Shown: in pieces, positions 26,887-35,191 of the stretch
Layout of the letters: the number at the start of each line of letters is the position of its first letter
Numbering within the stretch: position 1 is the stretch's first letter
Source of the DNA: DATMBF01 sp035559595
GTDB taxonomy: Bacteria; Bacteroidota; Ignavibacteria; UBA10030
Assembly (NCBI GenBank): GCA_035559595.1
Contig: DATMBF010000005.1
Coordinates: 200,887-264,886, forward strand
Direction: 5' to 3'
DNA: 64,000 nucleotides
Program-made: the position numbers and the translations under genes
Notes under the pieces: model-generated
Told to the model about the DNA's origin: nothing
The model's database searches: none
Seen by the model: only the letters and a program-made list of their open reading frames with translations

Positions 26887-27407
26887 TGGCTAAAAAACGA
26901 GTGAGGCGGAAATCGGGTCAGTCCCCTCTCATGCGAGTGGGGTTTGGCTATGATGTCCATCAGTTTGCCGACAACCGTAGGCTTATTCTCGGCGGAGTTA
27001 CCATACCGTACGATCAGGGCCTTATCGGCCACTCAGATGCGGATGTCTTGCTTCATGCGATTTGTGATGCGTTGCTCGGTGCAGCGGCCATGGGGGATAT
27101 CGGTCAACACTTCCCAAATACTGATCCCCGGTTCAAAGATATTTCCAGCGTTGAGTTACTCAGACAAGTCTTGCAACTCTTGAAGAGGCGCGGATATGCT
27201 GTTGTCAATATAGATTCGACTCTTGTTCTGCAACGGCCGAAGATTGCCGAGTACATTCCCGCGATGCAAAAGCTCATCGCACAAGAGCTCAAGATCGAAT
27301 CGACCTCTGTCTCTGTAAAGGCCACCACGAACGAGGGGATGGGGTTTGTCGGCAGGGGAGAAGGGTGTGCCGCTTACGCTGTTGCCAGCCTGCAAACACA
27401 ATCGTAG
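26886..27407 (+). CDS. ispF: 2-C-methyl-D-erythritol 2,4-cyclodiphosphate synthase
   Basis: MEP-pathway enzyme for isoprenoid precursors. Zn ligands Asp and His are in GYDVHQF and His in GHSDADVLLHAICDALLGA; KATTNEGMGFVGRGEG closes the active site. The 173-residue reading includes a basic 15-residue N-terminal extension before the conserved MRVGFGYDVH; translation may start at that inner ATG (26931), but the outer ATG overlaps the acyP stop, favouring coupling. Confidence 0.94.
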   Translation: MAKKRVRRKSGQSPLMRVGFGYDVHQFADNRRLILGGVTIPYDQGLIGHSDADVLLHAICDALLGAAAMGDIGQHFPNTDPRFKDISSVELLRQVLQLLKRRGYAVVNIDSTLVLQRPKIAEYIPAMQKLIAQELKIESTSVSVKATTNEGMGFVGRGEGCAAYAVASLQTQS

Positions 27408-27413
27408 CTGCAC

Positions 27414-28043
27414 ATGGATCAATTCATTCAAGATCTCTCCAGGCTGGATCCCCTCTGGATTTATCTCGTTGTTGTCGGAATCGCCTACATTGAGAATATC
27501 CTCCCCCCGTTTCCCAGCGATGTCATCGTCGTTGCCGCCGGATCGTTGGCTGGCATCGGCGTTGTGGGTTTCCTCCCGCTCCTCCTGCTTGCAACGGTCG
27601 GGAGTACGCTGGGCTTCATGTCGATGTACAAGATTGGGAACTGGTTCGGCCATCGGATCCTCGAGACGGGGAGAATGAAATTCATTCCGCTCGAAAGCGT
27701 TCAGAAGGTGGAGCAGTGGTTTCGCATTTATGGATACTGGATTATCATAGCGAATCGATTTCTTGCCGGTACGCGGGCAGTGGTTTCGTTCTTTGCAGGT
27801 CTTTCCGAATTATCCTTCATCAAGTCAACCGTTCTCTCGTTTCTCAGTGCCCTGGCATGGAACTCCCTCCTCCTCTTCGCAGGGAAGAAACTTGGAGAGA
27901 ACTGGCGGTCCATAATCTACTATCTCGAAGCTTATAGCAAACTCGTCACGTTTCTCATTATCGTTGGTGTACTTCTCTACCTTGCCGTTGTTTTCTACAA
28001 GAAACGGTCTCCATCTCCCACGTCGGACACGGAGAAAACCTGA
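27414..28043 (+). CDS. DedA-family membrane protein
   Basis: A 209-residue inner-membrane protein of the DedA/VTT superfamily, implicated in flipping of phospholipid or undecaprenyl phosphate. Typical motifs are ENILPPFPSDVI near the N-terminus, the reentrant GNWFGHRI region and NRFLAGTRAVVSFFAG. About five hydrophobic segments are visible. It is immediately followed by a PAP2 phosphatase, so the pair may handle undecaprenyl phosphate, which is inference. Confidence 0.88.
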   Translation: MDQFIQDLSRLDPLWIYLVVVGIAYIENILPPFPSDVIVVAAGSLAGIGVVGFLPLLLLATVGSTLGFMSMYKIGNWFGHRILETGRMKFIPLESVQKVEQWFRIYGYWIIIANRFLAGTRAVVSFFAGLSELSFIKSTVLSFLSALAWNSLLLFAGKKLGENWRSIIYYLEAYSKLVTFLIIVGVLLYLAVVFYKKRSPSPTSDTEKT

Positions 28044-28631
28044 GTGGTGGATTTCCTCTACTCCCTCGATGTGGCCCTTTTCTATGTTGTTAATCACACT
28101 CTACAGAATGGCATTTTCGATGTTCTCATGCCATGGGTTACGGACATCAACAAACACTGGTCGGGCCGCATCACGATTCTTGTTGTGTGGATTTTCCTTC
28201 TCACGCGGGCCGGCACAGCCGGCAGGACGGCCGCACTTCTGCTGATCCCAAGTTTTCTCTTCAGCGATCAACTGAATAGCTCCGTTCTGAAATTCATGTT
28301 TGACCGGCCTCGGCCCTGTCACGTGCTTTCCGATGTGCGCCTGCTTGTCCCATGCGGTAGCGGCTTTTCCTTTCCTTCCTCTCATGCTGTTAATAATTTT
28401 TCTGCTGCAGTGGTGCTGGCGGCGTTCCTCCCTAGATGGAGGTGGGCGTTTTTCGGTTGGGCAGTGCTGATCTCGTGTTCACGAGTCTATGTCGGCGTTC
28501 ACTACCCGTCCGATGTTCTCGGGGGTGCTACTGTGGGCACAGCGTGCGGATTTCTGCTCGTTATGATGTATCGGTACACGGAGACTCACGTGAAACGTTG
28601 GGTTGACCGAAGGAAGGAGAAGAATGGCTGA
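28044..28631 (+). CDS. PAP2-family membrane phosphatase
   Basis: A 195-residue phosphatase of the PAP2/BcrC type. The three catalytic motifs are in order: KFMFDRPRP, FPSSHAVNN, and SRVYVGVHYPSDV with the catalytic His. Multiple transmembrane helices place the active site at the outer face of the membrane. Begins at GTG 28044 directly after the dedA stop. Candidate substrate is undecaprenyl pyrophosphate or a lipid phosphate. Confidence 0.88.
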   Translation: MVDFLYSLDVALFYVVNHTLQNGIFDVLMPWVTDINKHWSGRITILVVWIFLLTRAGTAGRTAALLLIPSFLFSDQLNSSVLKFMFDRPRPCHVLSDVRLLVPCGSGFSFPSSHAVNNFSAAVVLAAFLPRWRWAFFGWAVLISCSRVYVGVHYPSDVLGGATVGTACGFLLVMMYRYTETHVKRWVDRRKEKNG

Positions 28632-30294
28632 CATCTCATTGGTTGAATCGGCAGGCTCTCGGATTCGTTGGAACATCGGACTCGCCATTGCCTCCGGACT
28701 CCTCCTTGGTCTTGCATTTCCACCTTCGCCTTTGTACACGCTGGCGTATGTGGGATTCATTCCTCTCTTTCTTCTCTTCGATCGAGTTGAAAGTTTCTCC
28801 GGTCTCTTTCGCTATAGTTATCTCTCGATGTTTGTCTTCAACGCGGTTACGCTCTATTGGGTTGGGGGATTTACCCACGGTCGGGACCCATGGCTAATGA
28901 TTTCCGGCGCTGCGCTTCTTTTGTTTCACCCGATTCTCTCGAGCATTCCGATCATCCTCTATGGTCTGGTGAGACGATGGATGAACCGGTGGTTGCGACT
29001 CTTGGCATTTATCTTTTTTTGGGTCGGTTGGGAGTACGTCCATGCCTTTGGTGAAGTCTCTTTCCCGTGGATCACTCTTGGGAGCAGTCAGGCCTATGAT
29101 CTTGCTCGCAGTCAGATAGCAGAATACACATCGGTATACGGCATTTCCTTTTTGCTTCTTAGCTTTAACCTGATTGCGTATTACCTCCTTGTGCAAGCCG
29201 CGCTCCGTGAATGGAGAATGTGGAATGTCCGTGCAGTTGTTCTTATTCTTCTCCTCCTTACCGTGTATCTGCTTCCCTGGTGGTACGGGATCCGCGTGAT
29301 GGACAGAGTTGACACGGAAGAAGGGAGGCCTCTGCAGGTCGGGGTGATTCAACCGAATGTTGATCCATGGGAGAAATGGGGGGAGGGATTTGCCTCACGC
29401 CAGGAGGCATATCGCCAACAGCTTGACATTCTTCTTGCATCAACGGCACCTCTTGCAGCGGATTCTGTGGATTTGATCATCTGGCCGGAAACAGCACTCC
29501 CTTTTTGGGCACTGTTGCCACAATATGAGGAATACCGAGATCGGATTCAGCGATTCGTCGACTCTGTGAAGACGCCGTTGTTTACGGGACTACCTCACGC
29601 GGAGTATTTTGACGAGCAATCCGCACCGGTAACTGCACGGCCTGTTCGTTCGACCGGACTTTTTGTTGAGTCGTACAACTCCGCCGTTCTTTTTTCGCCG
29701 GGTAAACCGGCGTCGGATGTTTATCGGAAGATCGTTTTGGTTCCTTTTGCAGAGCGCATTCCGTACGCTGAATCCGTACCGTTTCTCATCGAGCCGCTGA
29801 AATGGGGTGTTGGGATCAGCGGATGGGGTAAGGGGCAGGATACGATTGTTTATGAGCTTGAGACTCGCTCGAGCTCGCAAGCGAAGTTTTCTGGGATGAT
29901 CTGTTACGAATCCGTGTTTCCACAATTCGTGCGCGAGTTCGCTGTCCGCGGAGCTGAGTTCTTGGTGGTGATAACGAATGACAGCTGGTGGGGAAACACC
30001 TCCGGCGCCTATCAGCATATTGCGATGGCATCGCTACGGGCAATCGAAAACCGCCGTTGGGTTGTGCAAGCGGCCAATGGAGGGATTTCCGCATTTGTCG
30101 ATCCGGTCGGGAGAATTCGTCAGGCTACGGAGCTGTATACCCAGGATGCGCGGCGGGCAGAGATCGAAGCACGTCAAGGTGAAACATTTTATGTGCAGCA
30201 CGGAGATATCTTTGCACGGATCTGTTTGTATTGCTCGGCCCTGTTTGTTATCTTGGCTTTCATTAATCGCTATCGTCACAAGAGTCATCAATGA
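28624..30294 (+). CDS. lnt: Apolipoprotein N-acyltransferase
   Basis: Adds the third acyl chain to lipoproteins in the inner membrane; 556 residues. Six or more N-terminal transmembrane helices (to about 215) precede a nitrilase-like domain with the catalytic triad: Glu in WPETALPF, Lys in KIVLVPFAERIPY and Cys in GMICYESVFP. ITNDSWWG follows as in all Lnt. I chose the ATG at 28624 behind AAGGAGGAGAAG; it overlaps the PAP2 gene by 8 bases. It fits with the lolCDE genes in the same window. Confidence 0.95.
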   Translation: MADISLVESAGSRIRWNIGLAIASGLLLGLAFPPSPLYTLAYVGFIPLFLLFDRVESFSGLFRYSYLSMFVFNAVTLYWVGGFTHGRDPWLMISGAALLLFHPILSSIPIILYGLVRRWMNRWLRLLAFIFFWVGWEYVHAFGEVSFPWITLGSSQAYDLARSQIAEYTSVYGISFLLLSFNLIAYYLLVQAALREWRMWNVRAVVLILLLLTVYLLPWWYGIRVMDRVDTEEGRPLQVGVIQPNVDPWEKWGEGFASRQEAYRQQLDILLASTAPLAADSVDLIIWPETALPFWALLPQYEEYRDRIQRFVDSVKTPLFTGLPHAEYFDEQSAPVTARPVRSTGLFVESYNSAVLFSPGKPASDVYRKIVLVPFAERIPYAESVPFLIEPLKWGVGISGWGKGQDTIVYELETRSSSQAKFSGMICYESVFPQFVREFAVRGAEFLVVITNDSWWGNTSGAYQHIAMASLRAIENRRWVVQAANGGISAFVDPVGRIRQATELYTQDARRAEIEARQGETFYVQHGDIFARICLYCSALFVILAFINRYRHKSHQ

Positions 30295-31328
30295 AACGGC
30301 GATTCATCGATCTGCGAAGCGATACAGTAACGAAGCCCACTGCTGAAATGCGTCAGGCGATGGCGAATGCCGAAGTGGGGGATGATGTGTTTGGCGAAGA
30401 TCCGACGGTTCAACGCTTGCAAAGTACAGTGGCCGAGATGCTTGGGAAAATAGCTGCCTTGTATGTGCCTTCGGGTGTCATGGCCAATCAACTTGCAATC
30501 AAAGTCCTCACCAAACCCGGTGAAGAAATAATTGTCGAAAGAGATTCACACATTTTTCATTATGAGAATGCTGCACCGTCTGTTCTTTCTCAGGTACAGC
30601 TACATACAGTAGGGAGTCAGCGCGGTGTTTTCTCTGTTGATGAGCTGGAGCGACACATAAGGCCGAAAGAGTACTATTTTCCTCGGACGTCTGTCATTTG
30701 TCTGGAGAATACTCACAACCGTGCGGGCGGAGTTGTTTATCCCTTGAGCAGAATTAAGGAAATCTCGAAGCTTGCTCGAAAGCATGATTTGCGAATGCAT
30801 CTGGATGGTGCAAGGCTTTGGAATGCAAGTGTGGCTGCAGGCATATCGCCGGCAGAGTTTGCGAAACACTTTGACACTGTTTCAGTCTGTTTCTCAAAAG
30901 GGTTGGGTGCCCCTGTGGGGTCGGCGATTGTAGGGACGAGGGAAATGATCGATCAGGCCCGGAAGTATCGGAAGCTTTTCGGTGGTGGAATGCGACAGGC
31001 TGGAATCCTTGCCGCAGGAGCTTTGTATGCTTTGGAGCATCACCTGCAGAGGTTGGTGGAGGACCACCGTCGTGCGAGGCAGTTTGCCGAACAGGTTGGT
31101 GCTCTCCCGGGATTAACGATTGATATGGAGAGTGTTCAAACCAACATTGTCATCATTGACGTATCGAAAACGAAGAAGACTCCCGGAACAATTCTGAAGA
31201 AACTTCGATCGAAGAATGTTCTTCTTACAGAATCCGGCCCTTCATCAATTCGAGCCGTCATGCACCTGGATATCTCCGACAATGACCTTGACGAGGCAAT
31301 TACGGTCTTTCAATCAATATTCCGTTGA
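30291..31328 (+). CDS. ltaE: Low-specificity L-threonine aldolase
   Basis: PLP enzyme cleaving threonine and allo-threonine to glycine and acetaldehyde. 345 residues; the N-terminal DLRSDTVTKPTAEMR motif, the HLDGARLWNA Asp/Arg site and the PLP lysine in CFSKGLGAPVGS are all present. Overlaps the lnt stop by 4 bases (ATGA) and its own TGA overlaps the next ATG. Confidence 0.94.
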   Translation: MKRRFIDLRSDTVTKPTAEMRQAMANAEVGDDVFGEDPTVQRLQSTVAEMLGKIAALYVPSGVMANQLAIKVLTKPGEEIIVERDSHIFHYENAAPSVLSQVQLHTVGSQRGVFSVDELERHIRPKEYYFPRTSVICLENTHNRAGGVVYPLSRIKEISKLARKHDLRMHLDGARLWNASVAAGISPAEFAKHFDTVSVCFSKGLGAPVGSAIVGTREMIDQARKYRKLFGGGMRQAGILAAGALYALEHHLQRLVEDHRRARQFAEQVGALPGLTIDMESVQTNIVIIDVSKTKKTPGTILKKLRSKNVLLTESGPSSIRAVMHLDISDNDLDEAITVFQSIFR

Positions 31329-31789
31329 TGGACAAATCCAAATTCAAACATAAAACCGAAGTTCGCGTTCGTAATTATGAGGTCGACTGGCAGGGGATTG
31401 TGCATAATGCGGTCTATCTTCTCTATTTCGAGGTTGGGAGGATAGAGTACTTTAAAACGATCGGCATGACGATCAATCGGGAAAGTATTCTCAATCAAGA
31501 AAGAATCGTGCTGGTGAGAAATGAAATTGACTACAAAGCTTCAGCACCGTTTGACGATGTATTAACGATATACACGCGGATGGCGAGAATCGGGAATTCC
31601 AGCTTTGTCATGGAGGGAATCATCGAGAGGTCGACGACGGGGGAGGAGATAGCCAGGAATTTCGCGTTTCACGTTTGGCTTGATCCAGTGACCGGCAAGT
31701 CTCGGACGATTCCGGACAGTTTTCGCCGCAGTGTTCAGGAAAAAGAGGGTTCCCATTGTGCCATCGAGTGGCCGTCGATAGAGGTATGA
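31328..31789 (+). CDS. Acyl-CoA thioesterase, 4HBT (YbgC-like) family
   Basis: A 153-residue hotdog-fold thioesterase. The RNYEVDWQGIVHNAVYLLYFE segment carries the catalytic Asp and the helix typical of 4-hydroxybenzoyl-CoA thioesterase-like proteins. Natural substrate unknown. ATG at 31328 overlaps the ltaE stop; a TTG at 31325 is an alternative. Its stop overlaps the trpE ATG. Confidence 0.88.
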   Translation: MDKSKFKHKTEVRVRNYEVDWQGIVHNAVYLLYFEVGRIEYFKTIGMTINRESILNQERIVLVRNEIDYKASAPFDDVLTIYTRMARIGNSSFVMEGIIERSTTGEEIARNFAFHVWLDPVTGKSRTIPDSFRRSVQEKEGSHCAIEWPSIEV

Positions 31790-33309
31790 TTTCGTTCGAG
31801 GAATTTCGAAAACTCTGCACGCAAGGGAACGTGGTTCCCTTATACGAAAAGCTCTTTGCGGACACAGAAACGCCGGTTTCGGTTTATTCCAAGATTCGGG
31901 ATGAGAGTCCTTTCTCCTTCCTTCTCGAGAGCGTGGAGGGAGGGGAGCATGTTGGCCGGTACTCATTCATCGGATTCAATCCCTTCATGAACTTTGAGAT
32001 ACGTGGAAAGAGATTCTCCCTCCACCCCCGTCACGATGATGTGATGGTTCTTCCCCGGCTTGTCAGCGAAGATGATCATCCACTTGAAGCTCTGAAAAAG
32101 ATTTTTGCACACCTCAGGCCGGTACGGTTGAGCGGATTGCCTCGGTTAACTGGTGGAGCGATCGGGTACTTCAGCTATGAGGCGGCACAGCTGGTGGAGA
32201 ATATTCCTGTTGCTGCGCGAGACGATCTCAAGATTCCAGACGGGTTTTTGATGTTTTGCGACTTGTTGCTGGTGTTTGATAACGTCTCTCATTCACTGTA
32301 CATCGTTTCCAATGCATACATTCCACCAAACAGTACCGAACAGCTTCTCGTCGAAGCATATGAGAAGGCCGCTGAGGAATTATCGACTCTCTCATCTCTC
32401 ATAACCTCCAAACAACCTGCGCCGCTTGGTGCGTATACGATTTCCGCTGGTTTTCAACGGGAAACAAGCAAAGGAGAGTTTGTTGAAAACGTGCGCAAGA
32501 CGAAACAGTACATCGTTGAAGGCGACATCTTTCAGCTCGTGTTATCACAGAGAGTGAAGCGTCCAGCAGATGTTGACACATTTGATCTTTACCGTGCGCT
32601 TCGTGTTGTCAATCCTTCGCCTTACATGTACTATTTGAGTATTGACGGGACGGATATTATCGGATCGTCTCCGGAAATGTTGGTTCGGGTGGAAAACCAA
32701 CGAGTCGAGACAAGGCCTATCGCAGGCACACGAGCACGCGGTGAGTCCGGAGAAGAAGATGAACGTCTGGCTCAGGAACTCTTAAACGACGAGAAAGAGC
32801 GTGCAGAGCATTTGATGCTCGTCGATCTCGGACGAAATGATCTTGGACGGATCAGCGTATTTGGCAGTGTTTCCGTCAAACAACTCATGACCATCGAGCG
32901 TTACTCGCACGTCATGCACATTGTTTCAAGTATCCAAGGCAAGCTGCGGCCCGACTTAACTGCTGTGGATGCGCTGTTTGCTTGTTTTCCGGCAGGGACA
33001 CTCACTGGAGCACCGAAGATTCGTGCCATGGAGATCATTGCTGAATTGGAAAACGTGCGAAGGGGAGTCTACGGCGGCGCAATCGTGTACTTTGACTTTT
33101 CAGGGTCGATGGACTCCTGTATTGCTATTCGAACAATCGTTGCTAAAGAGAAGATGCTCTACTTCCAAGCAGGTGCCGGTATCGTTTTCGACTCGTTGCC
33201 TGAGCGGGAGTATGAGGAAACGCTGGAAAAACTCGGCGCTAACCTGAAAGCGCTTGAATTGATTGAACGCCGCACTGCAACCTCGCTGCCGACAATGGCT
33301 GAATCATGA
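31786..33309 (+). CDS. trpE: Anthranilate synthase component I
   Basis: Converts chorismate to anthranilate with TrpG. 507 residues; N-terminal regulatory segment with SFLLESVEGGEHVGRYSF (the LLES tryptophan-feedback element), and the catalytic motifs RPIAGTRARGE, LMLVDLGRNDLGRI and CFPAGTLTGAPKIRAM. Ala in PIAGT favours TrpE over PabB, which usually has Lys there. ATG at 31786 overlaps the thioesterase stop (ATGA). No trpD, C, F, B or A follows. Confidence 0.92.
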   Translation: MISFEEFRKLCTQGNVVPLYEKLFADTETPVSVYSKIRDESPFSFLLESVEGGEHVGRYSFIGFNPFMNFEIRGKRFSLHPRHDDVMVLPRLVSEDDHPLEALKKIFAHLRPVRLSGLPRLTGGAIGYFSYEAAQLVENIPVAARDDLKIPDGFLMFCDLLLVFDNVSHSLYIVSNAYIPPNSTEQLLVEAYEKAAEELSTLSSLITSKQPAPLGAYTISAGFQRETSKGEFVENVRKTKQYIVEGDIFQLVLSQRVKRPADVDTFDLYRALRVVNPSPYMYYLSIDGTDIIGSSPEMLVRVENQRVETRPIAGTRARGESGEEDERLAQELLNDEKERAEHLMLVDLGRNDLGRISVFGSVSVKQLMTIERYSHVMHIVSSIQGKLRPDLTAVDALFACFPAGTLTGAPKIRAMEIIAELENVRRGVYGGAIVYFDFSGSMDSCIAIRTIVAKEKMLYFQAGAGIVFDSLPEREYEETLEKLGANLKALELIERRTATSLPTMAES

Positions 33310-33872
33310 TTCTCGTTATCGACAACTACGATTCGTTCACATACAATCTTGTCCAATATCTGGGCGAGCTTGGCGTTGAGCAGACCGTTGTGCGGAATGA
33401 TCAGATTACGATCGACGAAATCAAGGAGCTTAACCCTGAGGCCATTGTAATCTCGCCGGGTCCATGTACGCCGAAAGAAGCGGGCGTTTCGGTTGACGTC
33501 ATTCGTTCCTTCCATAAGTCTGTACCGATCCTTGGTGTCTGCCTTGGTCACCAGAGCATTGCAGAAGCCTTTGGTGGGAAGGTCGTGCGTGCGCCGGCGA
33601 TCTTTCACGGCAAGACCTCAATGATTCACCACAATGGAGAGGATATCTTTGAGGGGATTCCCTCTCCTTTTGTCGCCGCTCGATATCATTCTCTTGTGGT
33701 TGACAAGAATTCGATCCCCCCTGAATTGAAAATCACCGCCTGGACCTCGGACAATGTCGTGATGGGGCTCCGTCATGCAACGTATCCTACGGTAGGAGTT
33801 CAGTTTCATCCCGAGTCCATCGCAACCGAACATGGGAAACACCTTTTGAAGAACTTCCTCACTCTTTCATAA
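33306..33872 (+). CDS. trpG: Anthranilate synthase component II (glutamine amidotransferase)
   Basis: Supplies ammonia from glutamine to TrpE, and perhaps to an aminodeoxychorismate synthase elsewhere. 188 residues, class I amidotransferase: nucleophile Cys in LGVCLGHQSIAEAFGG, His and Glu in VQFHPESIATEHG. Overlaps the trpE stop by 4 bases, so the two are coupled. Confidence 0.94.
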   Translation: MILVIDNYDSFTYNLVQYLGELGVEQTVVRNDQITIDEIKELNPEAIVISPGPCTPKEAGVSVDVIRSFHKSVPILGVCLGHQSIAEAFGGKVVRAPAIFHGKTSMIHHNGEDIFEGIPSPFVAARYHSLVVDKNSIPPELKITAWTSDNVVMGLRHATYPTVGVQFHPESIATEHGKHLLKNFLTLS

Positions 33873-33890
33873 TTCGGAAAGGGCATTGCG

Positions 33891-34610
33891 ATGCCAGCCA
33901 AGAACAACAATCGGTCATCCTACGACGAATTGCAGGATCTTCAACTTCGCACGCTCCTTGCCGCACAGGGAGATATCTGGCGGGTGTTTCGCATTATGTC
34001 GGAGTTTGTTGAGGGCTTCACGATGATGTCGAAGCAAGAGAGTCTGGTATCGATCTTCGGTTCGGCGCGTGCAAAACCCGGCTCGAAGTATTATGAAATG
34101 GCGGTTCAGGTTGGGAAGGAGCTTGTCAAGCGTGGTTTCAATGTGCTTACAGGTGGCGGACCCGGCATCATGGAGGCCGGAAACAAAGGTGCCAAGGAGC
34201 AAGGCGGAGCTTCAGTTGGCGTAGCGATCGAGCTTCCGTTCGAAGAGAAATCCAACCCTTATGTTGACCGCGACAAGCTGATCGTTTTCCGACATTTCTT
34301 TGTGCGAAAGGTCATGTTCGTCAAGTATGCGCACGGCTTTATCGTTCTTCCCGGGGGGTTCGGCACACTCGATGAGTTCTTCGAGGCCATCACGCTCATT
34401 CAAACGAAGAAGACGCGAGCCTTCCCCGTTGTCTTAATGGGAGCCTCATATTGGGATGGTCTTGTTCGTTGGATTCGCGACACGATGATTCCGGAGGGGA
34501 CAATCTCACCGGGGGATATGAATCTTTTCTCTATCACCGATGATCCGGCCGAGGCCGCTCAAATTATTGCCCATTTTTACGAGAAACAGAAGGTGCTCAC
34601 AAACTTTTAA
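33891..34610 (+). CDS. LOG-family protein (TIGR00730)
   Basis: A 239-residue Rossmann-fold protein of the LOG family. The nucleotide motif GGGPGIMEAGNKGA and the family signature PGGFGTLDEFFEA are present. Members include cytokinin-riboside 5'-monophosphate phosphoribohydrolases and PpnN-like nucleotide hydrolases, so a nucleotide N-glycosidase activity is likely. It has a polar N-terminal extension of about 50 residues before the domain. Last gene before the rimP promoter. Confidence 0.85.
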   Translation: MPAKNNNRSSYDELQDLQLRTLLAAQGDIWRVFRIMSEFVEGFTMMSKQESLVSIFGSARAKPGSKYYEMAVQVGKELVKRGFNVLTGGGPGIMEAGNKGAKEQGGASVGVAIELPFEEKSNPYVDRDKLIVFRHFFVRKVMFVKYAHGFIVLPGGFGTLDEFFEAITLIQTKKTRAFPVVLMGASYWDGLVRWIRDTMIPEGTISPGDMNLFSITDDPAEAAQIIAHFYEKQKVLTNF

Positions 34611-34618
34611 CGCACCGC

Positions 34619-34649
34619 TTGCATTTTCTCCTGCGAAAGAGTATATTGG
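34619..34649 (+). promoter_or_regulatory. Promoter, TTG-N20-TATATTGG, for rimP-nusA-infB-pnp
   Basis: TTG at 34619-34621, exactly 20 bases, TATATTGG at 34642-34649; predicted start near 34655. It lies between the LOG-gene stop and a terminator hairpin, not after the terminator. Confidence 0.7.
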
Positions 34650-34664
34650 TTCTGCAGTTTGTTG

Positions 34665-34692
34665 ATAGCCCGCCGGACGGGCTATTTTTTTT
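34665..34692 (+). terminator. Terminator/attenuator in the rimP leader
   Basis: Perfect 8-bp stem ATAGCCCG (34665-34672) / CGGGCTAT (34678-34685), five-base loop, then eight T in a row (34685-34692). The rimP Shine-Dalgarno GGAG starts at the next base. Because the operon promoter lies upstream, transcription must read through this element. Confidence 0.82.
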
Positions 34693-34703
34693 GGAGAGCC
34701 GTG

Positions 34704-35159
34704 GTGAAAGAATTAGAGAGTCGATTTCAAGAGATCCTCGAGCCAATTCTCGGACGTTTTGGGGCATTTCTGGTTGGAATCGATATTCGCTCCGAACGAG
34801 GCCGAAAGGTCGTTCAGGCGTTTGTCGATACCGATACAGGCATTACCATCAACCAGTGTGCCGACATCAGCCGGGAACTTTCGCGCGAAATGTCGTTGCA
34901 GGAGTTGATTCAAGGGGATTACCGACTCGAGATTTCATCGCCAGGTCTGGATCGACCGCTGAAGCTGTTGCGACAATACCCGAAAAATGTTGGTCGGAAA
35001 TTCCGCGTGCGATACCGCAGGGGAGACGAGCAACAGTCGATGACGGGCACGCTGGTCGGAGTCGAAGCCGATGTGTTGAAGTTTGAAAGTGAACGAGGAG
35101 AAGTTGTCGAACTGCATTTTGCATCTATTGTTGAATCGAAAGAAGAGCTTCCCTGGTAG
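34704..35159 (+). CDS. rimP: Ribosome maturation factor
   Basis: Needed for 30S subunit maturation. About 151 residues; recognisable by ISSPGLDRPLK in the middle, after the N-terminal alpha/beta domain and before an SH3-like C-domain. Two GTG codons compete (34701 and 34704); the second gives a 7-base spacing from GGAG and is preferred. First gene of the operon with nusA, as in most bacteria. Confidence 0.92.
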   Translation: MKELESRFQEILEPILGRFGAFLVGIDIRSERGRKVVQAFVDTDTGITINQCADISRELSREMSLQELIQGDYRLEISSPGLDRPLKLLRQYPKNVGRKFRVRYRRGDEQQSMTGTLVGVEADVLKFESERGEVVELHFASIVESKEELPW

Positions 35160-35191
35160 GTAGCTGCTGATCCCACGTTTGGAGGAATGAG

